38,375 bases of DNA from Streptococcus mitis. GTDB taxonomy: Bacteria; Bacillota; Bacilli; Lactobacillales; Streptococcaceae. Both the position numbers and the translations under genes were made by a program. How positions within the stretch are numbered: position 1 is the first letter of the stretch; every line of letters begins with the position of its first letter. Below the pieces are notes generated by a model that saw nothing but the letters and a program-made list of their open reading frames with translations, made no database searches and was not told where the DNA came from. Below, piece after piece: positions 16,386 to 24,048 of this stretch. The DNA lies in the NCBI GenBank assembly GCA_001914195.1, contig MKYF01000025.1, positions 1 through 38,375 of the forward strand, read 5' to 3'.

Positions 16386-18104
16386 ATGTCTTACCAAGAA
16401 AATTACCAGAAATGGGTTGATTTTGCGGAGCTTCCTGACTACCTTCGTCAAGATTTGGAAAATATGGACGAAAAAACTAAGGAAGATGCCTTCTATACAA
16501 ATCTTGAATTTGGTACTGCAGGTATGCGTGGCTTGATTGGTGCTGGTACAAACCGCATCAACATCTACGTTGTTCGCCAAGCTACTGAAGGTTTGGCTCG
16601 TTTGATTGAGTCAAAAGGTGGAAACGAAAAAGAACGTGGTGTCGCAATCGCCTACGATAGCCGTCACTTCTCACCAGAGTTTGCCTTTGAATCTGCGGCA
16701 GTTCTTGCTAAACACGGCATCAAATCTTATGTATTTGAAAGCCTTCGTCCAACTCCAGAACTATCATTTGCAGTTCGTCACCTCAACTGTTTCGCGGGTA
16801 TCATGGTCACAGCCAGCCACAACCCTGCACCATTTAACGGTTACAAGGTTTACGGTGAAGACGGTGGACAAATGCCCCCACACGACGCAGACGCTTTGAC
16901 TACTTATATCCGTGCAATCGAAAATCCATTTGCGGTAGAAGTTGCTGATGTGGAAGCTGAAAAAGCTTCTGGCTTGATTGAAGTCATCGGCGAAGCTGTT
17001 GACGTAGAATACCTCAAAGAAGTTAAGGATGTTAACATCAACCCAGCCTTGATTGAAGAATTCGGTAAAGACATGAAGATTGTCTACACACCACTTCATG
17101 GTACTGGTGAAATGTTGGCTCGTCGTGCTCTTGCCCAAGCAGGATTTGACTCAGTTCAAGTCGTTGAAGCGCAAGCAACTGCTGACCCAGACTTCTCAAC
17201 TGTAAAATCTCCGAACCCAGAAAGCCAAGCAGCCTTTGCCCTCGCTGAAGAACTTGGTCGTCAAGTTGGTGCAGATGTTCTTGTTGCAACTGACCCAGAC
17301 GCTGACCGTGTTGGTGTTGAAGTTCTTCAAAAAGATGGTAGCTACCTTAACCTTTCAGGTAACCAAATCGGTGCTATCATGGCTAAATACATCTTAGAAG
17401 CCCACAAAAACGCTGGAACTCTTCCTGAAAATGCAGCCCTCTGCAAATCTATCGTTTCAACTGACTTGGTAACGAAGATTGCTGAAAGCTACGGCGCAAC
17501 TATGTTCAACGTTTTGACAGGTTTCAAATTTATCGCTGAAAAAATCCAAGAATTCGAAGAAAAACACAATCACACATACATGATGGGATTTGAAGAAAGC
17601 TTCGGTTACTTGATCAAACCATTCGTACGTGATAAAGATGCTATCCAAGCCGTTCTTGTCGTTGCTGAACTTGCTGCCTACTACCGTTCACGCGATTTGA
17701 CACTTGCTGATGGTATCGAAGAAATCTATAAAGAATATGGCTACTACGCAGAAAAGACTATCTCTGTTACCCTTTCAGGTGTCGATGGTGCTGAACAAAT
17801 CAAAGCGATTATGGCTAAATTCCGTAACAATACTCCAAAAGAATGGAACGCAACATCTATCACTGTCGTAGAAGACTTCAAGGCACAAACTGCTACTGCT
17901 GCTGACGGTACTGTTACAAACTTGACAACTCCTCCAAGTGATGTGTTGAAATACACACTTGCTGACGGTTCATGGATTGCCGTTCGCCCTTCAGGGACAG
18001 AACCAAAAATCAAGTTCTACATTGCAGTTGTAGGTGAAACCAACGAAGAATCACAAGCTAAAATTGCTAACATCGAAGCAGAAATCAATGCTTTTGTAAA
18101 ATAA
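16386..18104 (+). CDS. pgm: Phosphoglucomutase (alpha-D-phosphohexomutase family)
   Basis: 572 residues. It interconverts glucose-6-phosphate and glucose-1-phosphate, feeding glycogen, capsule and cell-wall sugar nucleotide synthesis. The active-site phosphoserine loop is in MVTASHNPAPFNGYKVY (about residues 139-155). The metal-binding loop is ATDPDADRVG (about 303), the sugar-binding loop GFEESFGY (about 400), and the C-terminal phosphate-binding loop RPSGTEPKIKFY. Codon use is highly biased (GGT, GAA, AAC), as in strongly expressed streptococcal genes. A good promoter, ribosome site and terminator frame it as a single-gene unit. Confidence 0.96.
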   Translation: MSYQENYQKWVDFAELPDYLRQDLENMDEKTKEDAFYTNLEFGTAGMRGLIGAGTNRINIYVVRQATEGLARLIESKGGNEKERGVAIAYDSRHFSPEFAFESAAVLAKHGIKSYVFESLRPTPELSFAVRHLNCFAGIMVTASHNPAPFNGYKVYGEDGGQMPPHDADALTTYIRAIENPFAVEVADVEAEKASGLIEVIGEAVDVEYLKEVKDVNINPALIEEFGKDMKIVYTPLHGTGEMLARRALAQAGFDSVQVVEAQATADPDFSTVKSPNPESQAAFALAEELGRQVGADVLVATDPDADRVGVEVLQKDGSYLNLSGNQIGAIMAKYILEAHKNAGTLPENAALCKSIVSTDLVTKIAESYGATMFNVLTGFKFIAEKIQEFEEKHNHTYMMGFEESFGYLIKPFVRDKDAIQAVLVVAELAAYYRSRDLTLADGIEEIYKEYGYYAEKTISVTLSGVDGAEQIKAIMAKFRNNTPKEWNATSITVVEDFKAQTATAADGTVTNLTTPPSDVLKYTLADGSWIAVRPSGTEPKIKFYIAVVGETNEESQAKIANIEAEINAFVK

Positions 18105-18112
18105 AATCCTAT

Positions 18113-18145
18113 AAAAGATGAGACAAACCAATCTCATCTTTTTTT
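18113..18145 (+). terminator. Terminator of pgm
   Basis: AAGATGAGA (18115-18123) and TCTCATCTT (18132-18140) form a 9-bp stem followed by TTTTTTT, 10 bp after the pgm stop. Confidence 0.88.
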
Positions 18146-18215
18146 CGTATCAAATCTAAGCAATTTTAGAAACTTTATGGCATACTAGACTTATCAATGA
18201 AAGCGAGGTAATCTC

Positions 18216-18563
18216 ATGGAACAATTTTTAGATAATATCAAAGACCTTGAAGTCACTACAGTTGCGCGTGCGCAAGAAGCTCTTGATAAAAAAGAAACTG
18301 CAACCTTCTTTATCGGTCGTAAAACTTGCCCTTACTGCCGTAAATTTGCAGGTACTTTAGCAGGTGTCGTAGCTGAAACCAAAGCTCACATCTACTTCAT
18401 CAACAGTGAAGAACCAAGCCAACTCAATGAGTTGCAAGAATTCCGCTCACGCTATGGCATCCCAACTGTACCAGGCTTCGTTCACATTGCAGATGGACAA
18501 ATCAATGTTCGTTGCGACTCTTCAATGTCAGCACAAGAAATCAAAGATTTCGCTGGATTGTAA
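18216..18563 (+). CDS. Thioredoxin-like protein (bacteriocin transport accessory / PedC-BrcD type)
   Basis: 115 residues, a single thioredoxin fold. FFIGRKTCPYCRKF (about 30-43) carries the CPYC redox pair, and GIPTVPGFV has the cis-proline loop. No signal peptide is seen, so it acts in the cytoplasm. In databases this family is often named after bacteriocin accessory proteins, but no bacteriocin gene is near, so a general thiol-disulfide role is as likely. The ATG has GCGAGG upstream. It is bracketed by the pgm terminator and its own downstream hairpin. Confidence 0.82.
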   Translation: MEQFLDNIKDLEVTTVARAQEALDKKETATFFIGRKTCPYCRKFAGTLAGVVAETKAHIYFINSEEPSQLNELQEFRSRYGIPTVPGFVHIADGQINVRCDSSMSAQEIKDFAGL

Positions 18564-18642
18564 AAAATCAGCTAACAAGTTTTAAAATCACAAAAACGCA
18601 TAATGGAGCCGAAGAACGCTTTGTGAAGTACATAGATTTTTA

Positions 18643-18672
18643 GGATACTACAAAAATGTTGTATCCTTTTTT
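18643..18672 (+). terminator. Terminator downstream of the thioredoxin-like gene
   Basis: GGATACTACA (18643-18652) and TGTTGTATCC (18657-18666) pair with one mismatch across a 4-base loop and are followed by TTTTTT. It lies inside the putative integration scar. Confidence 0.65.
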
Positions 18673-18754
18673 GTATCCCTTTTTTAAAAACAGGGTCTGC
18701 TTTAGGGTCTGTTTGTGACTCCCTTTTTTACAAAAGAATGCAAAGGAATACCAA

Positions 18755-18790
18755 AGAAAAAAACAAAAAACGTTGATTTAACAACGTTTT
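18755..18790 (-). terminator. Terminator of ssrA
   Basis: AAAACGTTG (18767-18775) and CAACGTTTT (18782-18790) form a stem with a 6-base loop. On the minus strand it is followed by TTTGTTTTTTTC, a strong T-tract. It lies about 33 bp past the CCA end of the tmRNA. Confidence 0.75.
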
Positions 18791-18822
18791 ACCAAGGAAT
18801 GCAAAAGAATGCAAAGGAATAA

Positions 18823-19167
18823 TGGAGCCGGTGGGAGTCGAACCCACGTCCAAACACCTGCCAACATATTTGTCTACAACCATAGGTTATGTATTATTTT
18901 AACAGTCCCTCGACACATAACTCAAGCCTAGAAACTGCGAGTCTATCAATCTCTTATCAAGCCGCTAGACAAGACTTGATCGTATCTCGCTAATAATAAG
19001 ACCTGTCATTGAACACGAGCAATCCAAATAGGGTCACGTCTGCTGGTTTTTAGGCAGCTAGAGCGTAAGAAGTGTTATTTTTTGCAGTTATATTTAACTG
19101 AGCGTTTACGTCGCCACACGAGTCGCAAAATATGCCTCATAATGCCTGTCGAATCCGTAACGACCCC
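18823..19167 (-). ncRNA. ssrA: Transfer-messenger RNA (tmRNA)
   Basis: About 345 nt. The 5' end starts GGGGTCGTTACGGATTCGAC and the 3' end is a tRNA-like arm ending GGCTCCA with encoded CCA; these pair to form the alanine-accepting domain, including the G-U pair. The tag frame on the minus strand runs 19085 to 19050 and reads AKNNTSYALAA followed by TAA, the streptococcal tag. It rescues stalled ribosomes with SmpB and marks the product for proteolysis. A GC-containing pseudoknot core lies between. The 5' precursor is expected to be trimmed by RNase P, since the promoter start is about 10 nt upstream. Confidence 0.95.
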
Positions 19168-19183
19168 AAAAGACAGTAAAACC

Positions 19184-19212
19184 ATTATACCTTATCTAAC
19201 ACGAAAATGCAA
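19184..19212 (-). promoter_or_regulatory. ssrA promoter
   Basis: On the minus strand, TTGCAT (19212-19207), a 17-base spacer and TATAAT (19189-19184) lie just upstream of the mature tmRNA 5' end. The box is close to the end of the SGNH hydrolase gene, so the two transcription units touch. Confidence 0.78.
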
Positions 19213-19228
19213 AAGGGAAATCAACTAA

Positions 19229-19864
19229 CTACAAAAGATAGTCTTTCAAAGCTTTGGTCAAAACCTGATAACCAGTAACACTAAGGTGCAACCCATCAGT
19301 TGTATAATCTTTTTTGAGTTGGCCTGCCCGGTCTGTCAAACTATCAAAAACTGGCACAAATTCCACCTGCATATAGGCAGAAGCAAGTTCTTTATAGGCT
19401 TGATTCCACTCCTGTATCTTTTCATTTGTGCGAATATAGACTGTCTGCTTGTACTCCTCTCCTTCATTGACTGGCAAAATAGAAAGCAATTTTATCTCTG
19501 TCAGTGGATAATCGCGAGCAATGGATTGAATGATAGATTCGAGATTATTGAGAGCATCATTCACAGGTACATCCTTTCCGATATCGTTCGTCCCAATCAG
19601 AAGGAAAATTTTATCTACTGCCCCACCATATAGATGAGCATCAAGGTTCTCTCGTAACAACCTTGTCTGATAACCACGAATTCCTCGATTGACAATCGTT
19701 TTTGAAGTCCCAAATAATTCCTGCAGAGGGTAGTATTCGACAATGGAATCCCCAATAAAAAGAATGTTTGGTTCTAGAACAGAAACTTGATTTAAGTGAC
19801 GATACTTGGTTTGGATTTTTTCTTGTTCCTTTAGGAGCCAATTTTCTAATAACTGTACTGCCAC
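19229..19864 (-). CDS. SGNH/GDSL-family hydrolase (lipase/acylhydrolase-like)
   Basis: 211 residues. The SGNH blocks are all visible: LFIGDSIVEYY with the nucleophile Ser (about residue 39), a Gly in NRGIRGYQTR, LLIGTNDIGK with the Asn, and DGLHLSVTGY with the catalytic Asp and His near the C terminus. It should hydrolyse an ester (acyl or acetyl group), but the substrate is unknown. No signal peptide is seen. The start is GTG at 19864, chosen because AGGAG stands 7 bases upstream; the HAD stop TGA ends one base before it, so the two are coupled. It is the last gene of a capA-HAD-SGNH operon. Confidence 0.85.
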   Translation of the reverse strand: MAVQLLENWLLKEQEKIQTKYRHLNQVSVLEPNILFIGDSIVEYYPLQELFGTSKTIVNRGIRGYQTRLLRENLDAHLYGGAVDKIFLLIGTNDIGKDVPVNDALNNLESIIQSIARDYPLTEIKLLSILPVNEGEEYKQTVYIRTNEKIQEWNQAYKELASAYMQVEFVPVFDSLTDRAGQLKKDYTTDGLHLSVTGYQVLTKALKDYLL

Positions 19865-19865
19865 T

Positions 19866-20693
19866 TCATTCTCCTTTTTCTAACCAGTTTTCCAAGACTT
19901 GATAAACTCCTCCTTGGCTATTGGCTGGCGCTAGAGCAGTCGACACAGCTTTGGCTTTCTCATCAGCATTTTCCATCGCATAGGCAATTCCAGCCATTTC
20001 AAGCATTTCAACATCATTTTCACTGTCACCAAAAGCCATGATTTGTTGGGCTTTCAAATCCCAATGCTTGAGTAATTCTTCCAAGCCCCATGCTTTATGA
20101 ATCCCAGCTTGAAGGATATCAATGCAACCATAGCCACTCGATACAGCCCGAACACGGCCATCAAAGAGATCATTGATTTCTTCCAAAACCGAACTCAAAC
20201 GTTCCTCACCAACAACCATACTCATCTTGAGCACACCACCAAAGAGGTCAGAGGTTAATTCATCCACAAACTGCATCCGTTGATAGAATTTTTCAATCAT
20301 TTCTGGAGTCATAAAACTTTCAAGGTCTGTGAAAATCGTACCTTCCTTGACGAAACCACCCTTCATAGCCGTCACAACAAACTGATCCTGACACGCTCGA
20401 CCCTTGAAATGAGCCAAAGCCTTATCGACAATGGCGTCATCCCAAGTCTGAGCCTGAATCAATTCATTGTTTTCAAAAATACGAGCACCGTTTGCAACAA
20501 CCAAAATCACTCGATCCACCAAGTGCTCCAGTAGTTGCCTCATGCGGTGAATTTCATTCCCAGTCGCGATGACAAAACGAATACCCCTTTGATCCAACTG
20601 ATCTAAAATCTTTTCCAAACGTGGGAGATCAAGCTGGCCTCTAGCATCCAGCAAGGTCCCATCCATATCTGTCGCAATTACCTTAATCGTCAT
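19866..20693 (-). CDS. Cof-type HAD-superfamily phosphatase
   Basis: 275 residues. Motif I VIATDMDGTLLD (residues 5-16) supplies the nucleophile and acid Asp. Motif II is FVIATGN (about 40), motif III contains Lys in HKAWGLEELL, and motif IV is GDSENDVEMLEMAG. A C2-type cap lies between, placing it in the Cof/IIB group that removes phosphate from sugars or cofactors such as FMN. The specific substrate is not known. AGAGGAAAG precedes the ATG. It lies 21 bp after the capA-like gene and 1 bp before the SGNH gene. Confidence 0.88.
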   Translation of the reverse strand: MTIKVIATDMDGTLLDARGQLDLPRLEKILDQLDQRGIRFVIATGNEIHRMRQLLEHLVDRVILVVANGARIFENNELIQAQTWDDAIVDKALAHFKGRACQDQFVVTAMKGGFVKEGTIFTDLESFMTPEMIEKFYQRMQFVDELTSDLFGGVLKMSMVVGEERLSSVLEEINDLFDGRVRAVSSGYGCIDILQAGIHKAWGLEELLKHWDLKAQQIMAFGDSENDVEMLEMAGIAYAMENADEKAKAVSTALAPANSQGGVYQVLENWLEKGE

Positions 20694-20714
20694 TTACTTT
20701 CCTCTGGATTCAAA

Positions 20715-22034
20715 CTAATCCCACTTCAATCCCACATGTTCGTTCATTTCTTTATAGGCTGTATCAATTCGTTCCTTAGTCGCTTCATCTAATTGATCAC
20801 GATGACTGCCACCCTCTATGAAATCTTCCAAGATATAGGTTTGATAATGATATAAAGGATAGCCTTCTGGTGAAAAGGTTCCCTTTGGTGTTCGATTGAC
20901 CCAAGTAGGATGAGCTTTAGCTGTTCCGATAGTTGTTTTTCCATCCTTCTTCTTAATGGTCACGTCCATGAGAACGCCACGTTCAGTCCACTTAGCATTT
21001 TCTACCCCTTGCATGGTCTCAATTCGTTGATTGGAAATGAAGTTCCCCATTGAATAGATAATGAGTTTCTTGTCCCCATCTTTTTCAACAATTTCAGACG
21101 GTTCAACTACGTGTGGATGCCCTCCAAAGATAATATCTGCTCCCCAATCAATCATCTTGTGATAAAGAGCCTTTTGCTCTTCAGTCGGTTCTATGCGATA
21201 CTCAACACCCATTTGTGGCATGATAATGGTGATATCTGCTTCCTTTTCCGCCCGTTCAATTTCAGACTTCATTTTATTTTCATCTAAATCTGAAAGATAG
21301 TGATTATAATCCTCTTGAGAAATATTTTGCTCAATTCCATTAAATCCATAAGAATAAGCCAAAAGTGCAACCTTGATACCATTCACTTCCTTAATGACCA
21401 GCGGAGCCTGATCACGTGGCTCATGCGTATAAACTCCGATTGGAGTGATTCCAGCTTTCTCAATAATATCGGCCGTTGAAATAACTCCCTCAATTTGCGA
21501 ATCCAAAATGTGATTATGAGCCAAATCTAGAACATGATAACCTGCATCCTTAATGGCATCCATAACTTCAGCAGGAGCATTAAAGAGAGGATAACCTGCT
21601 AAATAATGATCCTTATTAATGGTTCCTTCAAAGTCACCAATAGCTAAGTCTGCTTGCTTAAGCCAGGGAGTAACATACTCAAAATTCTCATGAAAATCAT
21701 AGGTACCGTCTTCTTTTTTAGCTGAAAAGAAAAGTCCATCGTGGTAGAGCAAATCTCCGTTGGCCATAATTCTAGCAGATTTTTCCTCTTCCTGCTCCTG
21801 AGACTTTTTCTTAGTTCCTTCTTGAGAAATAGTATCTCGTTTTTGACTGGTCATAGGCATGCCTTGGAAGCTTTCAAACAACAAAACCAAGCCCATTGAT
21901 AAAGCAACTACTAGCAAGAGTACCGCCACAAATCCCTTGTTACTCCACTTACGATAACGTCTAAAAAAGTTGACCAAACCTTTCACAAAGCGAAAAACTG
22001 GTCCACGTTTATGTCTATCTTGTCTTCTTTGCAT
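20715..22034 (-). CDS. CapA/PgsA-like membrane-anchored metallophosphatase-fold protein
   Basis: 439 residues. A basic cytoplasmic head (MQRRQDRHKRG) precedes one membrane segment (about residues 36-55, GFVAVLLLVVALSMGLVLLF) and a charged linker rich in Q, E and K. The rest is an extracellular PGA_cap domain with ARIMANGDLLYHD, LAIGDFEGTIN, LDLAHNHILDS, IIFGGHPHVVEP and IYSMGNFISNQ. The family is named for poly-gamma-glutamate capsule synthesis, but no capB/capC partners are nearby, so that function is doubtful here. The ATG at 22034 is preferred because GGGAG is 7 bases upstream; an ATG at 22040 is too close to it. Confidence 0.82.
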   Translation of the reverse strand: MQRRQDRHKRGPVFRFVKGLVNFFRRYRKWSNKGFVAVLLLVVALSMGLVLLFESFQGMPMTSQKRDTISQEGTKKKSQEQEEEKSARIMANGDLLYHDGLFFSAKKEDGTYDFHENFEYVTPWLKQADLAIGDFEGTINKDHYLAGYPLFNAPAEVMDAIKDAGYHVLDLAHNHILDSQIEGVISTADIIEKAGITPIGVYTHEPRDQAPLVIKEVNGIKVALLAYSYGFNGIEQNISQEDYNHYLSDLDENKMKSEIERAEKEADITIIMPQMGVEYRIEPTEEQKALYHKMIDWGADIIFGGHPHVVEPSEIVEKDGDKKLIIYSMGNFISNQRIETMQGVENAKWTERGVLMDVTIKKKDGKTTIGTAKAHPTWVNRTPKGTFSPEGYPLYHYQTYILEDFIEGGSHRDQLDEATKERIDTAYKEMNEHVGLKWD

Positions 22035-22208
22035 CTTCATTCTCCCTACTTTCTAATGCAAGCCTTTTCTTTTTATTATAACACAGATAAGTATTTCTTT
22101 CACAATTGAATCGAACCTAAAAGGCATTTTCTATAAAAGCTCGATGCCGTAATGCTTTCAATCCTTGTCATTTTGTGATATCATGTAGAGGTAATGAAAG
22201 GAGAGAAA

Positions 22209-22820
22209 ATGTCTGCTATAGAACGTATTACAAAAGCTGCTCACTTAATTGATATGAACGATATTATCCGCGAGGGGAATCCGACTCTTCGCGCAGTTGC
22301 TGAGGAAGTTACTTTCCCCTTGTCTGACCAGGAAATCATTCTTGGCGAAAAGATGATGCAATTCCTCAAACATTCCCAAGATCCTGTCATGGCTGAAAAG
22401 ATGGGACTCCGCGGTGGAGTTGGACTTGCTGCTCCTCAATTGGATATCTCAAAACGCATTATCGCTGTTTTAGTGCCAAATATTGTTGAAGAAGGAGAAA
22501 CTCCAGAGGAAGCCTACGATTTGCAAGCCATTATGTACAATCCAAAAATCGTCTCTCACTCTGTTCAAGACGCTGCTCTTGGTGAAGGAGAAGGTTGTCT
22601 GTCTGTTGACCGCAACGTGCCTGGCTATGTGGTGCGTCATGCTCGCGTCACTGTTGACTACTTTGACAAAGATGGAGAAAAACACCGCATCAAACTCAAA
22701 GGCTACAACTCCATCGTTGTTCAGCATGAAATTGACCACATTAACGGAATCATGTTTTACGATCGTATCAATGAAAAAGACCCATTTGCAGTTAAAGATG
22801 GTTTACTAATTCTAGAATAA
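22209..22820 (+). CDS. def: Peptide deformylase
   Basis: 203 residues, the longer type 2 deformylase of Gram-positive bacteria. It removes the formyl group from initiator methionine. The three family motifs are GVGLAAPQ (about 75), EGCLSV with a metal-binding Cys (about 130), and QHEIDHINGIMF with the HExxH pair (about 173). The start at 22209 follows AAAGGAG by a few bases; an upstream in-frame ATG at 22194 has no ribosome site. It is followed at once by a hairpin terminator that carries the next promoter. Confidence 0.97.
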   Translation: MSAIERITKAAHLIDMNDIIREGNPTLRAVAEEVTFPLSDQEIILGEKMMQFLKHSQDPVMAEKMGLRGGVGLAAPQLDISKRIIAVLVPNIVEEGETPEEAYDLQAIMYNPKIVSHSVQDAALGEGEGCLSVDRNVPGYVVRHARVTVDYFDKDGEKHRIKLKGYNSIVVQHEIDHINGIMFYDRINEKDPFAVKDGLLILE

Positions 22821-22822
22821 AG

Positions 22823-22848
22823 AAAATCCCGTTGCAAGACGGGGTTTT
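22823..22848 (+). terminator. Terminator of def
   Basis: AAAATCCCGT (22823-22832) and ACGGGGTTTT (22839-22848) make a 10-bp stem with one G-U pair and loop TGCAAG. The stem itself carries the A- and T-tracts, so it can work in both directions. It overlaps the rlmB promoter. Confidence 0.7.
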
Positions 22849-22858
22849 GTGTTATAAT
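22832..22858 (+). promoter_or_regulatory. rlmB promoter, predicting a leaderless mRNA
   Basis: The extended -10 TGTTATAAT (TATAAT at 22853-22858) is a perfect hexamer. The best -35 is TTGCAA (22832-22837) at a short 15-base spacing, inside the def terminator loop and stem. Six bases separate the -10 from the ATG at 22865, so the predicted start nucleotide is the A of the ATG. Confidence 0.65.
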
Positions 22859-22864
22859 AGAGGC

Positions 22865-23593
22865 ATGAAAACAAATGATATTGTCTATGGCGTTCACGCC
22901 GTTACCGAAGCCCTCCTTGCAAACACAGGAAACAAACTTTACCTCCAAGAAGATCTCCGAGGTAAGAATGTTGAGAAAGTCAAAGAACTGGCTACAGAAA
23001 AGAAGGTGTCCATTTCTTGGTCTTCAAAAAAATCTCTCTCTGAGATGACTGAAGGTGCTGTCCACCAAGGTTTTGTTCTACGAGTATCTGAATTTGCCTA
23101 TAGCGAATTAGAACACATCCTAGCAAAAACACGCCAAGAAGAAAATCCACTTCTATTGATTCTGGATGGCTTAACTGACCCTCACAACCTAGGCTCCATC
23201 CTGAGAACGGCCGATGCGACCAACGTTTCAGGTGTCATCATTCCCAAACACCGTGCTGTCGGTGTTACTCCTGTCGTTGCCAAAACGGCCACAGGTGCTA
23301 TTGAACACGTACCGATTGCTCGAGTAACCAATCTCAGTCAAACCTTAGATAAACTTAAGGATGAAGGATTCTGGACCTTTGGAACGGATATGAACGGTAC
23401 TCCTTGCCATAAGTGGAATACAAAAGGGAAAATTGCCCTCATCATCGGAAATGAAGGAAAAGGTATCTCTAGTAACATCAAAAAACAGGTTGATGAAATG
23501 ATTACCATTCCTATGAATGGACATGTTCAAAGCCTCAATGCCAGTGTTGCTGCAGCCATTCTCATGTACGAAGTTTTTCGAAATAGACTATAA
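22865..23593 (+). CDS. rlmB: 23S rRNA (guanosine-2'-O-)-methyltransferase RlmB (SpoU/TrmH family)
   Basis: 242 residues. An N-terminal L30e-like substrate-binding domain (VYGVHAVTEALLAN, about 6-75) precedes a SPOUT methyltransferase domain. The three SpoU motifs are DGLTDPHNLGSILRTADA, LIIGNEGKGIS and IPMNGHVQSLNASVAAAI. It methylates the ribose of a guanosine in 23S rRNA domain V; other TrmH-type targets are possible. The start at 22865 fits the family. An upstream in-frame ATG at 22832 lies in the def terminator and precedes the promoter, so it is rejected. No ribosome site is present, consistent with a leaderless mRNA. Confidence 0.92.
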   Translation: MKTNDIVYGVHAVTEALLANTGNKLYLQEDLRGKNVEKVKELATEKKVSISWSSKKSLSEMTEGAVHQGFVLRVSEFAYSELEHILAKTRQEENPLLLILDGLTDPHNLGSILRTADATNVSGVIIPKHRAVGVTPVVAKTATGAIEHVPIARVTNLSQTLDKLKDEGFWTFGTDMNGTPCHKWNTKGKIALIIGNEGKGISSNIKKQVDEMITIPMNGHVQSLNASVAAAILMYEVFRNRL

Positions 23594-23623
23594 AAGATGC
23601 TGGACAAAAACCAACTTCTAATT

Positions 23624-23687
23624 AAAAGCACACAGTGATTCCAGCTTTTCTCACAATCAAGCTGAAAACAACTGTGTGGTTTTTGAA
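23624..23687 (+). terminator. Nested hairpin terminator after rlmB
   Basis: AAAAGCACACAGT (23624-23636) pairs with ACTGTGTGGTTTT (23671-23683), with one G-G mismatch. An inner stem, AGCTT (23643-23647) / AAGCT (23659-23663), is enclosed. The outer stem ends in GGTTTTT. It is the first element in the 452-bp gene-free stretch 23594-24045. Confidence 0.55.
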
Positions 23688-23744
23688 TAGCTGATTTGTA
23701 AAATCCATGCTCATTAATATGAATCCTAGCTCTACTACGCTGGC

Positions 23745-23858
23745 CTAGTTGTCTCTAACACACACTCTGAGCTCACCCAAAATATTCTCTAATTTGCGAA
23801 AAACGAGATCAGTTGCCATCTTACATTTTGCATAGATTCTAGATTCTTCTTCGATATA
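23745..23858 (-). pseudogene. Possible degenerate gene fragment between rlmB and htpX
   Basis: A 37-codon open frame on the minus strand ends ...MATDLVFRKLENILGELRVC plus a few residues and TAG. It has no ribosome site; an in-frame ATG lies at 23819. The segment looks like a decayed coding remnant because codon use is plausible and similar short fragments occur between genes in mitis-group streptococci (from memory). It may instead be non-coding. The flanks 23690-23744 and 23859-23893 show nothing I can name. Confidence 0.25.
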
Positions 23859-23893
23859 TCATGTGTTCTGAACGAAGTTTCCTAAAGAAATTC

Positions 23894-24048
23894 TAATACT
23901 CAATGAAAATCAAAGAGCAAACTAGGAAACTAGCTGTAGGTTGCTCAAAGCACTGCTTTGAGGTTGTAGATAGAACTGACGAAGGTCAGTAACATATACA
24001 CGGCAAGGCGACGTTGACGCGGTTTGAAGAGATTTTCGAAGAGTATTA
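23894..24048 (-). repeat. BOX element (boxA-boxB-boxC), minus orientation
   Basis: About 155 bp with imperfect terminal inverted repeats: TAATACTCAATGAAAATC on the left and GATTTTCGAAGAGTATTA on the right. The right part contains CGGCAAGGCGACGTTGACG, nearly identical to the standard boxA (BOXA1R) primer sequence. The middle holds the boxB palindrome CTCAAAGCACTGCTTTGAG. The left part is boxC. One copy of each module is present. BOX is a non-autonomous repeat scattered through pneumococcal and related genomes. Its outermost TAA on the minus strand is the stop codon of htpX. Confidence 0.92.

Larger units (their letters stand above)
18600..18830. repeat. 12-bp direct repeats flanking a 207-bp segment at the ssrA 3' end (candidate att scar)
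   Basis: ATAATGGAGCCG occurs at 18600-18611 and again at 18819-18830. In the second copy the last eight bases are the 3' terminus of ssrA. Within the interval a 19-bp perfect direct repeat, AAAAGAATGCAAAGGAATA, occurs at 18732-18750 and 18803-18821, the second copy abutting ssrA. Integrases of phages and ICEs often use the tmRNA 3' end, and short direct repeats near attachment cores are typical integrase arm sites. I read this as a remnant or empty attachment site. No integrase gene remains in the window. Confidence 0.5.

Noticed and set aside
18216..18563. A bacteriocin locus around the thioredoxin-like accessory protein
   Set aside because: No double-glycine leader peptide, immunity or ABC exporter gene is seen within the window near it.
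18604..18615. A second, truncated tmRNA copy at the TGGAGCCG repeat near 18604
   Set aside because: Only 12 bases match; nothing of the tRNA-like arm or tag region follows, so it is better read as an attachment-core repeat.
20715..22034. A poly-gamma-glutamate capsule locus around the CapA-like gene
   Set aside because: No capB, capC or related synthesis genes are nearby; neighbours are a HAD phosphatase and an SGNH hydrolase.
22194..22196. ATG at 22194 as start of peptide deformylase
   Set aside because: It lies just ahead of the AAAGGAG ribosome site that serves the ATG at 22209.
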